A stretch of 64,000 bases of DNA from an uncultured Acidobacteriia bacterium (lineage in GTDB: Bacteria; Acidobacteriota; Terriglobia; Bryobacterales; Bryobacteraceae): NCBI GenBank assembly GCA_903929755.1, contig CAIYVZ010000153.1:1-64000 (forward strand). Reading direction: 5' to 3'. The notes beneath the pieces were generated by a model, which saw nothing but the letters and a program-made list of their open reading frames with translations, was not told the origin of the DNA and searched no databases. The translations under genes were made by a program, and so were the position numbers. Positions 26,408-36,800 of the stretch are shown here, piece after piece. Position 1 is the stretch's first letter, and every line of letters starts with the position of its first letter.

Positions 26408-26875
26408 TCAGACAGTCGCGGAATTTGCGAAATGGTCGGCAGCGTGCGGAGTTGAGGAAACCCCTGCCTCCGACGCTCCGGTACTGTTCAGGAGTTCCCT
26501 GACCCGGTGAATGACCTGCGGGTTGACACAATCCACAGACAGAAGAAGTTTCCCCTCCAGAACGGCAACTTCAGCCGATTCCGAAGAAATGTCCATTTCC
26601 GCCAGAGCCGAAAAAATCGAACCTGCCTGCGGACCACACTGCGGATCAAGCAATCCCCAATTGCCATCGGGCGACGCATCTTCGCCGTGGAGGTCTAAAG
26701 TGAGAAGCGGCAACCTTGTGTGCTTGCGCGCCGCGAAATCGCGCGACCTGCCACTGTCGCCGCTGACCACAGTGATCGAACCAAGTGCGAACCCGTTATG
26801 CACGAATTCATCGACGGCCAGCCCGGCCTGGTCTGCGGTCTGGTAAATCCCGAATACGTGAGCTTTCTTTTCCAT
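26408..26875 (-). CDS. YflT-like general stress protein
   Basis: A 155-residue soluble protein beginning MEKKAHVFGIYQTADQAG, followed by AVDEFVHNGF and ITVVSGD. This resembles the heat/general-stress YflT (17M) domain, a ferredoxin-like fold of unknown biochemical role. A hydrophobic-charged C-terminal half (about 90-135, AEVAVLEGKLLLSVDC) would complete the fold. It lies in a group of stress-type genes on the same strand, separated from the universal stress protein gene by 319 bp. The ribosome site is weak (GGGTT). The family call rests on the N-terminal pattern only. Confidence 0.6.
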   Translation of the reverse strand: MEKKAHVFGIYQTADQAGLAVDEFVHNGFALGSITVVSGDSGRSRDFAARKHTRLPLLTLDLHGEDASPDGNWGLLDPQCGPQAGSIFSALAEMDISSESAEVAVLEGKLLLSVDCVNPQVIHRVRELLNSTGASEAGVSSTPHAADHFANSATV

Positions 26876-27194
26876 GCTGCAACCCGGTGCATGTTATTGG
26901 CCATATCTACCTCCACCCGCGGCAGCCGTAAAGCAGACTCTCCATGGCGCCGCTTGGGGTCAGGACAGCGGAAGTTCTCAGGCGGGAATGGCCAATAGGC
27001 CGGGAATCCAGAAACAGAGCTGTGAGGTGATTGCTTACCGGAGGTGTTCAGTTCCTCCGCTGCCACGCCGTGCCGCGATCAATCGCGTCTCTTGTGGCCG
27101 CCATCTGGCGGGCAGTTGCGTTGTATCGCTCACCGAGTGCGAACGCTCAGGGTGACTCGCCAAGGGCCCCAGGCAGAGCTTGGAAATTCATTGG
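26876..27194. other. Intergenic region, nothing recognised
   Basis: About 320 bp between the YflT-like and universal stress protein genes. No frame or RNA structure could be supported. Confidence 0.45.
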
Positions 27195-28034
27195 TTAGAT
27201 GCTGATTACCGGACAGGGCGAATCGCACAGGATCGAGTATGCGTTGTGGCGCAGGTATCCAGCCATACCAGTCTGGCTATGCCTGCCCATCACAAGAAGA
27301 TCGGCGGCAAAGCGCCGGGCAATCCCGGCGACTACCTTGGCTGGATCTCCGGCTTCGATCAAAACATCCCCCGAAGTGCCTGTCGCTGCCAGAAGGGACC
27401 GGACCTGTGCCTGCGCGTGTTCTGCGAGAGATTGAACCAACTCTGCTTCGAGCTGCTCACCATAAAGTGCCGGTGGTAAGTCAGGGATCACGTGAGCGAT
27501 TCCCATGTCGGCGTCACGCTGTCCCGCCAACCAGGAGGCCCATTGGAGGACGTTCTGGCTGCGTGCGCTCAGATCAAGAGCGCACCATATCCTGCGGCAG
27601 TGAATCGCTTCAAGCCGCGGCGCCGTCTCCGCATGGACCCCGGTCCAGACAGGGCAATCCAAATCGTGCAATACCTTCGATGTGACCGAACCGAGCAGAA
27701 GCCTGCGAAAAACGCCAAGCCCATGAGTTGGCATCATCACCAGATCAGGGCTCCAGCGCCCTGCAGCACTCACGATTTCAGCCGCCGGATCGTCCCCAAT
27801 CACGCAGTAGCGATGCGTGCTGAAGTGTTTGAACTCTTCCACCATGAAGGCATCCAGCTGCCGTTGGCGCAGCGGCAGCAGGTCCTCGGCAAGATTGTGC
27901 TCTCCCATGCCGACGATGTGGAGAAACATGATCTCCGCCTCAAAGTGGCCGGCAAATGCCTCGACATAGCGGGAGGCTCCGAGGCAGCTATCGGAGAAAT
28001 CGACTGGGAAAAGAATCTTCTTGATCAGAGGCAT
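27195..28034 (-). CDS. Universal stress protein, tandem UspA domains
   Basis: A 279-residue protein with two Usp domains. The first (about 1-145) begins KKILFPVDFSDSC and has the ATP-binding-like stretch THGLGVFRRLLLGSVTSKVL, written here in one line of 20 residues. The second (about 150-279) has RIWCALDLSA and MGRHSQTGMAGYLRHNAYSI ending CPVISI, with a less canonical GxxG(9x)G(S/T) site, so it may not bind ATP. The start at 28034 (MPLIKKIL) is preferred over an open frame 33 codons longer that is not Usp-like. It is cytoplasmic and likely induced by starvation, hypoxia or redox stress. Confidence 0.92.
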   Translation of the reverse strand: MPLIKKILFPVDFSDSCLGASRYVEAFAGHFEAEIMFLHIVGMGEHNLAEDLLPLRQRQLDAFMVEEFKHFSTHRYCVIGDDPAAEIVSAAGRWSPDLVMMPTHGLGVFRRLLLGSVTSKVLHDLDCPVWTGVHAETAPRLEAIHCRRIWCALDLSARSQNVLQWASWLAGQRDADMGIAHVIPDLPPALYGEQLEAELVQSLAEHAQAQVRSLLAATGTSGDVLIEAGDPAKVVAGIARRFAADLLVMGRHSQTGMAGYLRHNAYSILCDSPCPVISI

Positions 28035-28271
28035 CAGGTGTCCGGTAGCACCGATGCAATCGAAAGGCCAAATTCCGCTGCTTCGCCTGTCCGCGCCGTT
28101 CAAGCCGCAGGGACAGGCTGGCACGGAAACCAAAGTAGTTACATCGAGGGACTACAGGATGTCAAGTCGGAAGAGCCGCCTCAGACCGCCCATCGAATCG
28201 AGTCGAGCCAGGAAACCGCCGGGCTCACAGCGTATTGCCCTGCGTGCCCCCTCCCGGTGCCCGCAGAGGGC

Positions 28272-28670
28272 TCAATACACTTCGAAGACAGTGACACTAA
28301 ACTCTTTATCGGTAAGTGTGTTCTCAATCAGGGGCCAAACGCGCGCGTGGTCCGGCGTTGCGATCCACTTCTGCCGCAGTTCTTCGCTTTGCATGGTGAG
28401 TTCGAACCGATACTTCAGGGGGGCGGCACCGCGAATGGCCGTCTTCAGTTTCAGCATCTTCAGATCGATGAAGCCCTCGTGTTTGCGCGCCACGGGACGG
28501 AAGACCTTCTCGAAATTGTCGAGCATCTCTTGTTCGCGTTTTGGGTCCACGGCCAGATCACAATGGAGCTGGATGGGGCGACCGGCCGGAGCGGCAGTGG
28601 CCACGGTGGCAGTGATGCCAGCGCCCACCACGATCATTTTCATACAATTTCTGCGATTTACTATCGACAA
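28272..28670 (-). CDS. Exported antibiotic-biosynthesis-monooxygenase-like protein
   Basis: A 132-residue protein. The N-terminus NRRNCMKMIVVGAGITATVA reads as a Tat-like signal (twin Arg, hydrophobic core, Ala cleavage region). It is followed by an ABM-type dimeric alpha/beta-barrel: IQLHCDLAVDPKRE, HEGFIDLKMLK, YRFELTMQSEELRQKW and the C-terminal FSVTVFEVY. The TTG at 28670 is chosen because GAGGAG stands 9 nt upstream; the ATG at 28643 lacks a ribosome site and would lose the twin arginine. Function could be heme or quinol oxidation or simply a small-ligand role; no catalytic residues are identifiable. Confidence 0.65.
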   Translation of the reverse strand: MSIVNRRNCMKMIVVGAGITATVATAAPAGRPIQLHCDLAVDPKREQEMLDNFEKVFRPVARKHEGFIDLKMLKLKTAIRGAAPLKYRFELTMQSEELRQKWIATPDHARVWPLIENTLTDKEFSVTVFEVY

Positions 28671-28756
28671 GTTAAACGTCTCCTCGTGCAGGCTGAGCCC
28701 GAACAGTCGATACTAACAGAGGCCGTATTACAGGTCAATCCGGCCTGCGAAGCGCC

Positions 28757-29002
28757 TCAGGGACGAGGGGTTTCCGGATTCGGATGGTCAGCGATCCACT
28801 GCTGTTCTTTGGCTGCATCTTCCGTGTTTCCCCTGCGGGTCAGGAGCCTGGCCAGCAGGGTATGCGCCGCGCGCTCCGAGTTCAAATCATTGCCTGTTGA
28901 AGCGAGGCCAAGCTGAGCTTCATTAATGGCAGCCGCTGCGTCACCGGAATGATCCCGGTATTTCGCCTTCTGCAGAGTACTATCCCAGTCGTAGAATGTA
29001 AA
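28757..29002 (-). pseudogene. C-terminal fragment of a TPR-like protein
   Basis: The minus strand stays open for about 80 codons and reads FYDWDSTLQKAKYRDHSGD, then AAAAINEAQLGLAST, NSERAAHTLLARLLTRRGN and EDAAKEQQWIADHPN, ending at a stop at 28757. The helical, Ala/Glu-rich pattern resembles tetratricopeptide helices. No start codon is present: an in-frame stop lies just upstream within the divergent gntR start region. It looks like the tail of a gene whose 5' part was lost. Family assignment is tentative. Confidence 0.35.
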
Positions 29003-29005
29003 ATA

Positions 29006-29758
29006 ATGTCAGACCCTGATCATTCCAGAAGCAGTCTCTCCGACCACGTAGCGCAACATCTGGTTACCCTCATCCGGGAGAACAAACTGCGCTCCGGGGA
29101 TGATGTCCCTTCCGAACTGAGCATCAGCGCCGAACTGGGCATCAGCCGCGGCATTGTTCGGGAAGCGTATCGCGGCCTCCGCATGGCGGGGATCGTGGAG
29201 ATCAGCAACGGCAGAGCACCCCGGGTGGGACGCATCAATGACGGCGTACTTGCCCATCTGCTGGAACACGCGCTCTCCACCGAGCAGGCGACCGCCGAAC
29301 AGGCACTTCATTTGCGCTCTGCCATAGAAGTCCGGGCTGCTGAACTTGCGGCGGAGAACCGGCTCCCTGTTCATGTGGCCGGTTTACAAACCGAGGCAGC
29401 CTCCATGCGAGCAAATCTGGGACGCCAGGACCTGTTCGCCGAGGCCGACACCCGGTTTCACGAAATCATCGGGAACGCCACCGGGAACCCTCTTTTCGAC
29501 CTGATTGGGAGTGCGCTGCGGGGCGCGTTGCAGACGACTATCCGGGCGGGATTGCGGAACCGGGTAGTGCAATCGGAACTCGAGCAGGTGGCGGTTACCC
29601 ATCAGCGGATCGCCGACTCTATCGGCGACGGCGATGCGGTGCAGGCCCGCGAGTACATGGTGATCCATTTTCGCGAGGCGCTGCGGTCCTTCAACCGAAC
29701 AAATCCACCCAAGTCGGTAGCTGAGGCACGAAGCCAAAATCAAAGAGCCCCGGCCTGA
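29006..29758 (+). CDS. GntR-family transcriptional regulator with FCD domain
   Basis: A 250-residue regulator with an N-terminal winged helix-turn-helix (about 10-75: PSELSISAELGISRGIVREA, then YRGLRMAGIVE). A C-terminal all-helical FCD ligand domain follows (about 90-230), with the Asp/His metal-ligand pattern in DTRFHEIIGNATGNPLF and THQRIADSI...REYMVIHF. Such FadR/UxuR-type regulators usually control sugar-acid or fatty-acid catabolism. The start at 29006 has TAGAAT (28992-28997) ending 8 nt before it and no ribosome site. It ends 6 bp from the convergent DUF1501 gene. The target genes are not evident in the immediate neighbourhood. Confidence 0.9.
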   Translation: MSDPDHSRSSLSDHVAQHLVTLIRENKLRSGDDVPSELSISAELGISRGIVREAYRGLRMAGIVEISNGRAPRVGRINDGVLAHLLEHALSTEQATAEQALHLRSAIEVRAAELAAENRLPVHVAGLQTEAASMRANLGRQDLFAEADTRFHEIIGNATGNPLFDLIGSALRGALQTTIRAGLRNRVVQSELEQVAVTHQRIADSIGDGDAVQAREYMVIHFREALRSFNRTNPPKSVAEARSQNQRAPA

Positions 29759-29764
29759 ACCGCC

Positions 29765-31213
29765 TCAGGCGAACAGCGCTTTTATGGCCTTACCCTTGCC
29801 GTCCTTCGTCACGTAAACCGGGCGCTTTTCGGTGATGAACGAATGGGTCGGGGGGATGCCGAGAGTCTGGTACATAGTGGCGTGCAGGTCCTCCAGGGAG
29901 ACCGGGTTTTCCAGCGTAATGCAGGGTCGTTCGTCGGCCGTCCTGCCGTAAACGGAGCCCTTCTTTATGCCGCCGCCGAACAGCAGGACCGCGCCGGCCC
30001 CGGTGAAGTGGCGATGCATCCCGTAGTGCGTGGGCAACTGCATCACGTCGGGTGTCTGCGAGGACTGGTCTTTCACTTCCTTGCCCACCTTTCCCTCGGT
30101 AATGGCATCGCGGCTGAATTCGCTCGCCAGCACCACCAGCGTCCGGTTCAGGAGGCCGCGCTCTTCGAGGTCAAGAATCAGCTGGGCGATGGGCGCATCG
30201 ATCCGCTGCTTCATTTCCGCAGCGCGGCTATGGCCATCCTGGTGGGAGTCCCAGTTCACAAAAGGAATGTATTCAGATGTGACTTCCACGTAGCGCGCTC
30301 CGTTTTCCACCAGACGACGCGCCAGCAGACAACCCTGCCCGAAGCGACTGGTGCCGTAGACATCACGAACCTTGTCGGTTTCCAGTGAAAGATCGAAAGC
30401 CTTCGCCTGGGGAGAGTTGAGCAGCCGGTCGGCGCTATCCATGGACCGCAGCATGGATTCGCGCTGGAAGTCACCGGCGAACTGATACACGGGCTGCGCG
30501 GCCAGAATCCGTTCATAGAGATTGCGGCGCGTACGGAAACGTTCCTGGCCAAGGTCGGCGGGGGGACGCACAGCTGAGGCGGCGTCCTGCGGGTTCGATA
30601 TCAGAAACGGCCCGTATTCCGTGCCCAGGTAGCCTGCGGTGTGGAACGACTTCAGGGGCGCGGATTCCGCTCCGATCTCCAGGTTCTGCCCAATGGAAAT
30701 GAACGCCGGCATAGTGGGAACGCGGGGCCCCAGCGTCTTTGAGATGACGGCGCCCAGGTGCGGAATCGCCATGGGTTGAGGCGGCACGTAGCCAGTGTGC
30801 CAGTGGTACTGGTGGCGGGAGTGGAGAATGAAGCCGAGATCGGCGGCCTGGAAGGTCTTGATCAGCGAGCCCCGGTCCATGATTTTGGCCACCCGCTCCA
30901 GACCCTGAGAAATCTTCACGTTATCCACGGAAGTATTGATGGCGGGGAAAGTGCTGAGAACCTTGTCGGTCCGAACGCCGGGCGCGAAGGGCGTGTAGCG
31001 CTTGGGGTCAAAGGTTTCCGTAGCTGCCATGCCGCCGGCCATCCAGAGAACAATGATGGAATCCGCGGTGGCGGGCAGCAGGGGAGTCTGCGCCATCGCC
31101 AGCTCGCGGCCGGAGAGCGCCGCCAGCGTTCCCGCCGCGGTTACGCCGGAGCTCATGAAGCCGCGGCGTCCGATTTTTGAACTGATAAAACTTTCTTCGC
31201 GTGTCATGTCCAT
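29765..31213 (-). CDS. DUF1501 domain protein, Tat-exported
   Basis: A 482-residue member of the DUF1501 family, part of the alkaline-phosphatase/sulfatase-like superfamily. The N-terminal SSKIGRRGFMSSGVTAAGT is a Tat signal. Family landmarks include IVLWMAGGMAATETFDPK, HWHTGYV, NWDSHQDGH and LVVLASEFSRDA. It is encoded 9 bp after the DUF1549/DUF1553 gene, the classical pair of planctomycetes and acidobacteria thought to act on polymers in the periplasm. The biochemical activity is unproven. A second in-frame ATG two codons on is an equally good start. Confidence 0.9.
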   Translation of the reverse strand: MDMTREESFISSKIGRRGFMSSGVTAAGTLAALSGRELAMAQTPLLPATADSIIVLWMAGGMAATETFDPKRYTPFAPGVRTDKVLSTFPAINTSVDNVKISQGLERVAKIMDRGSLIKTFQAADLGFILHSRHQYHWHTGYVPPQPMAIPHLGAVISKTLGPRVPTMPAFISIGQNLEIGAESAPLKSFHTAGYLGTEYGPFLISNPQDAASAVRPPADLGQERFRTRRNLYERILAAQPVYQFAGDFQRESMLRSMDSADRLLNSPQAKAFDLSLETDKVRDVYGTSRFGQGCLLARRLVENGARYVEVTSEYIPFVNWDSHQDGHSRAAEMKQRIDAPIAQLILDLEERGLLNRTLVVLASEFSRDAITEGKVGKEVKDQSSQTPDVMQLPTHYGMHRHFTGAGAVLLFGGGIKKGSVYGRTADERPCITLENPVSLEDLHATMYQTLGIPPTHSFITEKRPVYVTKDGKGKAIKALFA

Positions 31214-31222
31214 GTACCGAGG

Positions 31223-33799
31223 TTAACGAATGTATTGGAATTCCGGCGTCATCATCACGGACCAGAGCAAGTCTGCCACGCCGTCAGGACCGGGCCGGCC
31301 GGGTCGCGACGAATCCAGCAGCGCCCGCTCCGCCACGGCGCGTTCGCCCGCTGTGGGGGCTCTGCCCAGGGCGAACCAGTAGATGTAAGCCACCGCTTCC
31401 GGCACGGTCTGCAACAGCGCTGGCGCCGGACGGGGCGTGGCTGGGTTTGGAGATACCAGGCGGTCCATGGTCGGCTTTTGATCAAAAATAAAGAACCGGC
31501 CGTTTACGTTTTCGCCCTGGTTGAGGGTCGCGTTTTCGTAACCGGTGGAGCCTCGCAATTTGGTGAAGCCTTTCCCCTCAATGTCGTAGACAATCACTGA
31601 CGGAAACTTGACTCGCACCGCCTGCTTCGCCGTTTCTCCACCGGCAACCGTCACCGGACCATTGCCGTCGCGGAGGTCCGCGGGGTTCTCGGGCTTCAGT
31701 GAGGAGAGGGGTGTTGCGGTGCCGTCCGCCCCCACCAGTTCCGCCTGAAGCCAAAGAGGTGTGGCCTTGTCGGGAGCCGTGGAAGACGCATCCTGCACGA
31801 TGAACCAGAGCTTCTTTGCAGCAGCAATATCCAGATCAAAGGCTGAGGCTGCGAGGGGGGCACCGCGCCCTCCGGCAACCTGGCGCGCCAGCAAACCCTT
31901 CGGCTCCGCAGGCAATTCGCCGATTAACTTGCGGCTGCCGCGCCAAAGCCAGTGCGTTAACTGCTCGCCGTTCACTACTTCGAGCGCCTGCAACATGGCC
32001 GCCTGGGTATCACGCGTTGAATAAACCTGGTCACGAATGGGGCGACCCAGGGCGCGGGTGAGATTGCCGGCCGCCAGACGCCATTCGCGCGTATAGTTTC
32101 CGGCCGGAATGGCGGTAAACGGAGGAGGAGGCGGAGCGGGAGGCCGCGCCACACCGCCGCGTCCGGCAGCGGGAGCCGGGTCCGGGACAGCCTGGCCACC
32201 ATTCGCTTTATTTACAGAGCCATCAAAAGGACGTCCGGAAACAAGCAGCGGACCTCGGCCACCGCGCCCAGGCGTAAACTCCAGGCTGCCGGGCGTCACG
32301 TGCCAGTCTCCCGTTATGGAAGCAACCGCATCGGCAAACTGCTCGGCCGTAACCCGGCGGACTTCCGGACCTTTGAAAACATAATCCTTCGGTGGGTCGC
32401 CCTTTTGCGGCACGGCGGGCAGTTGGTAAACGCGGGAAGTGAGGATCTGCGCGATGAGATGTTTCAGATCATAGCCGCTGGCTACGAAATCACTCGCCAG
32501 CCAGTCCAGCAACTGTGGATCCCACGGTTCGCCATCCATTTCGTCCACGTTCTCCACGATTCCCCGCCCCAGCAGCCTCTGCCAGACACGATTCACCACC
32601 GTTCGTGGCATACGTCCATTCGCAGGGTCAGTGAACGTGGCGGCAGCCGCGGCACGCCGGTCGGCAGCGGAATCCGAAGGCAGCTTCGGATTCAGTTCCG
32701 GATAGAGGAACGCAGCTTTGGCAAACTGCTGGGTGACGGTGTCGCAGCGATACAACTGCAACTCCTCTTCGGTGGAGAAGAACGCCGCCAGTGAGTAGGC
32801 ATCTTTCAACTTCCATTTGCTGATGAAACTGTCATGGCAGGAATTGCACTTCAGATTGATCCCGAGGAAGATCTGCGCCGTATTCTGCGCCGCCTGGAGT
32901 GCGGGTGTCTGGCTGGCGCTCACGGTGCCGCGCCAGTTTACGCCAATCAGGAAGCCATCGGGATCAGAGGGGTCGGTCGGATTCAGAAGCTGATGAATCC
33001 ATTTATTGAACGGCTTGTTGGTCTCGAGCGAGGAGTAGATCCAGGGCGAGATGCTCTTCCGCTGGGCGGTCTCGGAATAGTAAACGACACCCTCATCGTT
33101 GCGCAGCAAATCGTTCCAGTAAGAGATCCAGTTTTCGGTGTACTTTTTGCTGTCGGCCAGCAGCGTGGCCACCAGTTTTTGCCGCTTATCGACTGCCTTG
33201 TCGGCCAGGAAAGCCTGAACGTCTTTTGGCTCGGGCAGCAGACCCCAAATGTCCAGCCAGGCGCGCCGGAGAAAAACCTGGTCGGAGACAGTGGAAATCT
33301 CCTTCATCCCACGCCGCGACAGATACGAAGCGGCGTAGCGGTCAATCGGATTGCTCCAGCCGGGCCAGACGGGTGCAGGAACAGCGGGCTTTGTCAGCGA
33401 CAAAAGAGCTTCCCATTTCGGCTTTGCCGGGGCTGATTTCGGCGTAGCCCGCGCGCCGGCATCAATCCATTTCGTCAGGACCGCATTCTCTGCCGCCCCC
33501 AGCGGTTCGTCGTCTAAAGGCATACGAGGTTCCACCGATCCGGTGACGCGCTTCAGCAACATACTGTCCGCGCTCTTCCCCGGGCGGACCACCGCGCCAT
33601 TCCGGCCACCCACGAGAACATCTTCGTAAGTGGCCAGCGAAAGCCCGCCGGAGCGCTTCGTCGAGTTGTGGCACGACGCACACCTCTTCGCCAGCAGAGG
33701 CGCGATCTGGCTCTGGTAGTCAGGCGACTGGGCGCAGAGTGACATCGCCGGAGCGATGACGATGAGAAGCTTCAGGAGTCGCGAACGTGCGTGTGCCAT
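31223..33799 (-). CDS. Cytochrome-c / DUF1549 / DUF1553 exported protein
   Basis: An 858-residue secreted protein. A signal peptide (1-23, ending SLCAQ) precedes a planctomycete-type cytochrome C domain with CASCH (40-44), then DUF1549 (about 145-350, with a further CNSCH) and DUF1553 (about 400-850). A Pro/Gly-rich stretch lies near residues 565-580. It is co-transcribed with DUF1501 and may feed electrons from polymer oxidation into the respiratory chain (inference). The start is put at 33799 because TAAAAT (33819-33814) upstream would start transcription around 33807, inside the alternative longer reading that begins at 33832. Confidence 0.88.
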   Translation of the reverse strand: MAHARSRLLKLLIVIAPAMSLCAQSPDYQSQIAPLLAKRCASCHNSTKRSGGLSLATYEDVLVGGRNGAVVRPGKSADSMLLKRVTGSVEPRMPLDDEPLGAAENAVLTKWIDAGARATPKSAPAKPKWEALLSLTKPAVPAPVWPGWSNPIDRYAASYLSRRGMKEISTVSDQVFLRRAWLDIWGLLPEPKDVQAFLADKAVDKRQKLVATLLADSKKYTENWISYWNDLLRNDEGVVYYSETAQRKSISPWIYSSLETNKPFNKWIHQLLNPTDPSDPDGFLIGVNWRGTVSASQTPALQAAQNTAQIFLGINLKCNSCHDSFISKWKLKDAYSLAAFFSTEEELQLYRCDTVTQQFAKAAFLYPELNPKLPSDSAADRRAAAAATFTDPANGRMPRTVVNRVWQRLLGRGIVENVDEMDGEPWDPQLLDWLASDFVASGYDLKHLIAQILTSRVYQLPAVPQKGDPPKDYVFKGPEVRRVTAEQFADAVASITGDWHVTPGSLEFTPGRGGRGPLLVSGRPFDGSVNKANGGQAVPDPAPAAGRGGVARPPAPPPPPFTAIPAGNYTREWRLAAGNLTRALGRPIRDQVYSTRDTQAAMLQALEVVNGEQLTHWLWRGSRKLIGELPAEPKGLLARQVAGGRGAPLAASAFDLDIAAAKKLWFIVQDASSTAPDKATPLWLQAELVGADGTATPLSSLKPENPADLRDGNGPVTVAGGETAKQAVRVKFPSVIVYDIEGKGFTKLRGSTGYENATLNQGENVNGRFFIFDQKPTMDRLVSPNPATPRPAPALLQTVPEAVAYIYWFALGRAPTAGERAVAERALLDSSRPGRPGPDGVADLLWSVMMTPEFQYIR

Positions 33800-33866
33800 A
33801 GGCTGGAAACTCAATTTTAGGTCAACCGGCATACCGCGTCACAAGTCCGCGCTGGCAGCACAGAAA

Positions 33867-36800
33867 TCAGAACGTTAACTTCAGGGAAGCCTGCAGGATT
33901 CTTGGGTCACCCGCAGACGTAATCTGGCCGAAATTGGCCGACGAAATGTTCGTCACCGGAGCATTGAAATTCGGGTGGTTGAAGAGGTTGAATGCTTCTG
34001 CCCGTACGTGGAGCGTCAGGCGTTCCCGCAGCTTGAATTCGCGGCTGAGCGCAAGGTCGATATCGACATAGCCCGGCGCGCGGAGGCTGTTGTGACCGGC
34101 ATTGCCATAGGTGCCGGCCAGGTTCGCGGTGAAGAGCCCCGGGTTGAGGTACTGGTAAAGCTTGCCATGGGCATTGCCGGTGTAGGCGGTGGCGGAAATA
34201 ACGTTGGGGCGGTCGTTCCCCACCGCCGTGAGCGAATTGTCCTTGCCTGCAAGAGGGTTCACCGCCAGGCCGCTTTGGTAGCGAACCAGCGGGGCAAGGT
34301 TCCAGTGGCTCAGCAGGGCGGACGGCAGGCGACCGTGCCCAAACTGGCTCACGTAGACGGAACTCAGATTGAAAAGGTGTTTGGCGTCATAAGAGCACGG
34401 GCCATAGTCGCCGCGAATATTGTTGGGATCCTGAACCACGCCGCCGCCAAGCGACGTTACCGGGGCAATGCCCAGACATTTCGACCAGGTATAGTTGGCC
34501 AGCACAGTGTAGTTATGAGCAAAGCGATGTTCCACGGAGGTCAGCATCCCGTTGTAGTTCGCGCTGATCCCGTCGTTCGCCACCACCATAGTGGAGTAGT
34601 ACTGGCCCGCGACCGGATTCGCCAGCGAGAGAACGCGCCTGGCCTGCGTGTTGCTGGTGCTGGAACATGCCTTGCCGGCACAGGTACCGGGGATGTAAAC
34701 TGCCGGATTCGTCTCATTGCCAATCCAGAGATGCGCGGTCTTGTTTCCCAGATAGGTCAGCGAGAAGACCCAGCTATCGGCAAAGCGGTGCTGCAGACTG
34801 GCGTTCCAAGTGATGACGTTTGGCGGTTTCACATTCGGAGGCAGGAAGACTTCGGCATTCGCCAGGGGGAACGCGATGTCCTTACCCGGGGGCGGGAGGG
34901 GGAAGGGATTGCCGCCCGGAACCGTGCTCCAGGGATTGCTGAACTGATAGGGACCGTTGGTATTCGTCACCTGCGGTCCGAAGGGAGGGTTCTGCGCAAC
35001 CATGCGGTAGGGAACAAATGTCGCCACGGAGTCGTAGAGCAAAGCACCGCCGGCCCGAATTGTTGTTTCCCCCTTGCCGTCGGGGTTATAGACGAAGCCC
35101 AGGCGTGGCGAGAAATCGGCGAGACGCCTGGAGGTAAAGGAATTCGGCACGCCGGGGTCTCCGTAGAATAAGGAACCGACCGGTGCCTTCACATAAACCT
35201 TGCTCACCTGGCCGGCGTCAAAGGCCGCCCGTGAGAAGGTGCTGCCGCGATTGAAGTGATCGTATTCGGGCAACATAGGTTCCCACCGAAGTCCGACATT
35301 CAGCACCATTCGCTGCGTTACATGAAAGGTGTCCTGCACGTACAGGCCGAAGACATTCTGGCGTAAATCGTTCAACTGGGGCCCGCTCTGGCTGAAGGAA
35401 TTCATCTTGCCTGCAAGGAAATCCAGCAGCGGATCGTTGCTGTAGAGGCCTGAGAAGTTGAAGACGCCGTTATCCTGGTAATGGTTGTTCTGGGTATCGC
35501 GAGTGCGGAGAACATCCACGCCAAAGGCAATCTGGTGTTTGCCGCGAATAATATCCACGTCGTCGGCTTCCTGAAAGCTGGTGATATTGAAGCTGCCAAG
35601 AGCGCAGGTGCCACAGCCGATGGAGAAGCCACCGTTGCTCACGGCAACCTGCATAAAATTCTTCGTCCCCTGATAGAGGTTCGGAACTCCGAGCGACGCC
35701 ACGGTGACGCCGGCGTCATTGGGACCGCGATCATCACGTCTCCGCCCTACCGTGAAGTGGAAGGAATTCACGGTTGAGGGATTGATCGTGAAAGTGTGGC
35801 CGAGCACGAACGTCTGAGCGCGCTCTGAATTGCCGGAGGCGGAGGTCACCAGGATGTCGTGCGGATCAAAGAAAGCAGCCAGCTTGTAGGTGTCCATGAA
35901 GTAGCGACCGTAGAGTGACTGCCGGGGGCTAATGATCCAGTCAACGCGTGAGACGTACTGTGATTCGTTCGATTGCACCGGGATCCCGTAGGAAGCCTTG
36001 CCGCACGAATCGGTATTGGTCGGCAGGTATTTGGCGAGCGCCACGGCGGCGGGGTCGAAGCGGCTGATCGCCATTTTTTGGCCCGGCAGCGCCTGCCCCG
36101 TCGTTGGATCGAGAATTGCGCGGGCGACACCTTTCGACTGGCAAGTGGGGCCGTCCAGCACGCTGAAGTCTCCCTGCAGGGCGGCTGCGGTTGGCACAAA
36201 AGCCGTGCTGGACGAAGGGTCCTGCCGAATATTGGACTGCTGGAACCCTCCGAAGAAGAACAGTCTGTCGCGAATAATCCGACCGCCAACAGTGCCGCCG
36301 AACTGGTTGCGTTTCAGGCTGTCCTGGCGGGGAGCGAAGTAGTTAATGGCGTTGGCATTGCCGTTGCGGATGAACTCAAACAGACTGCCGTGGAGGGAAT
36401 TTGTGCCGGACTTGGTGACGGCATTCACAACGCCGCCGGGATGCAACCCGTTGCGCGCCGGCAGTGTACTGGTCTCCACGCTGAACTCCTGCAGGGCATC
36501 AGGGAACGGAAAAGGCATGTTTACGTTGGTGAAGCTGTCGTTGTTGTCTCCACCGTCCAGAAGATAGTTGGTGGCGTTACCGGCGCTGCCCGCGATGGAG
36601 ATGGATTGGGAACTGAAGAAGCTCTTGCTGCCGGTATTTGTCCCGTCACTGTGGTTGATGGAGGCCCCGGAGATGGTGATGAGCTGGGTGGCGTCACGGC
36701 CGTTGAGGGGCAGGTCCACGATTCGCTGCTGATCCACCACCTGGGAGATGCTGCTTTGCTGCGTTTGAATCACCGCCGCATTCGCTTGGACTTCCACGCG

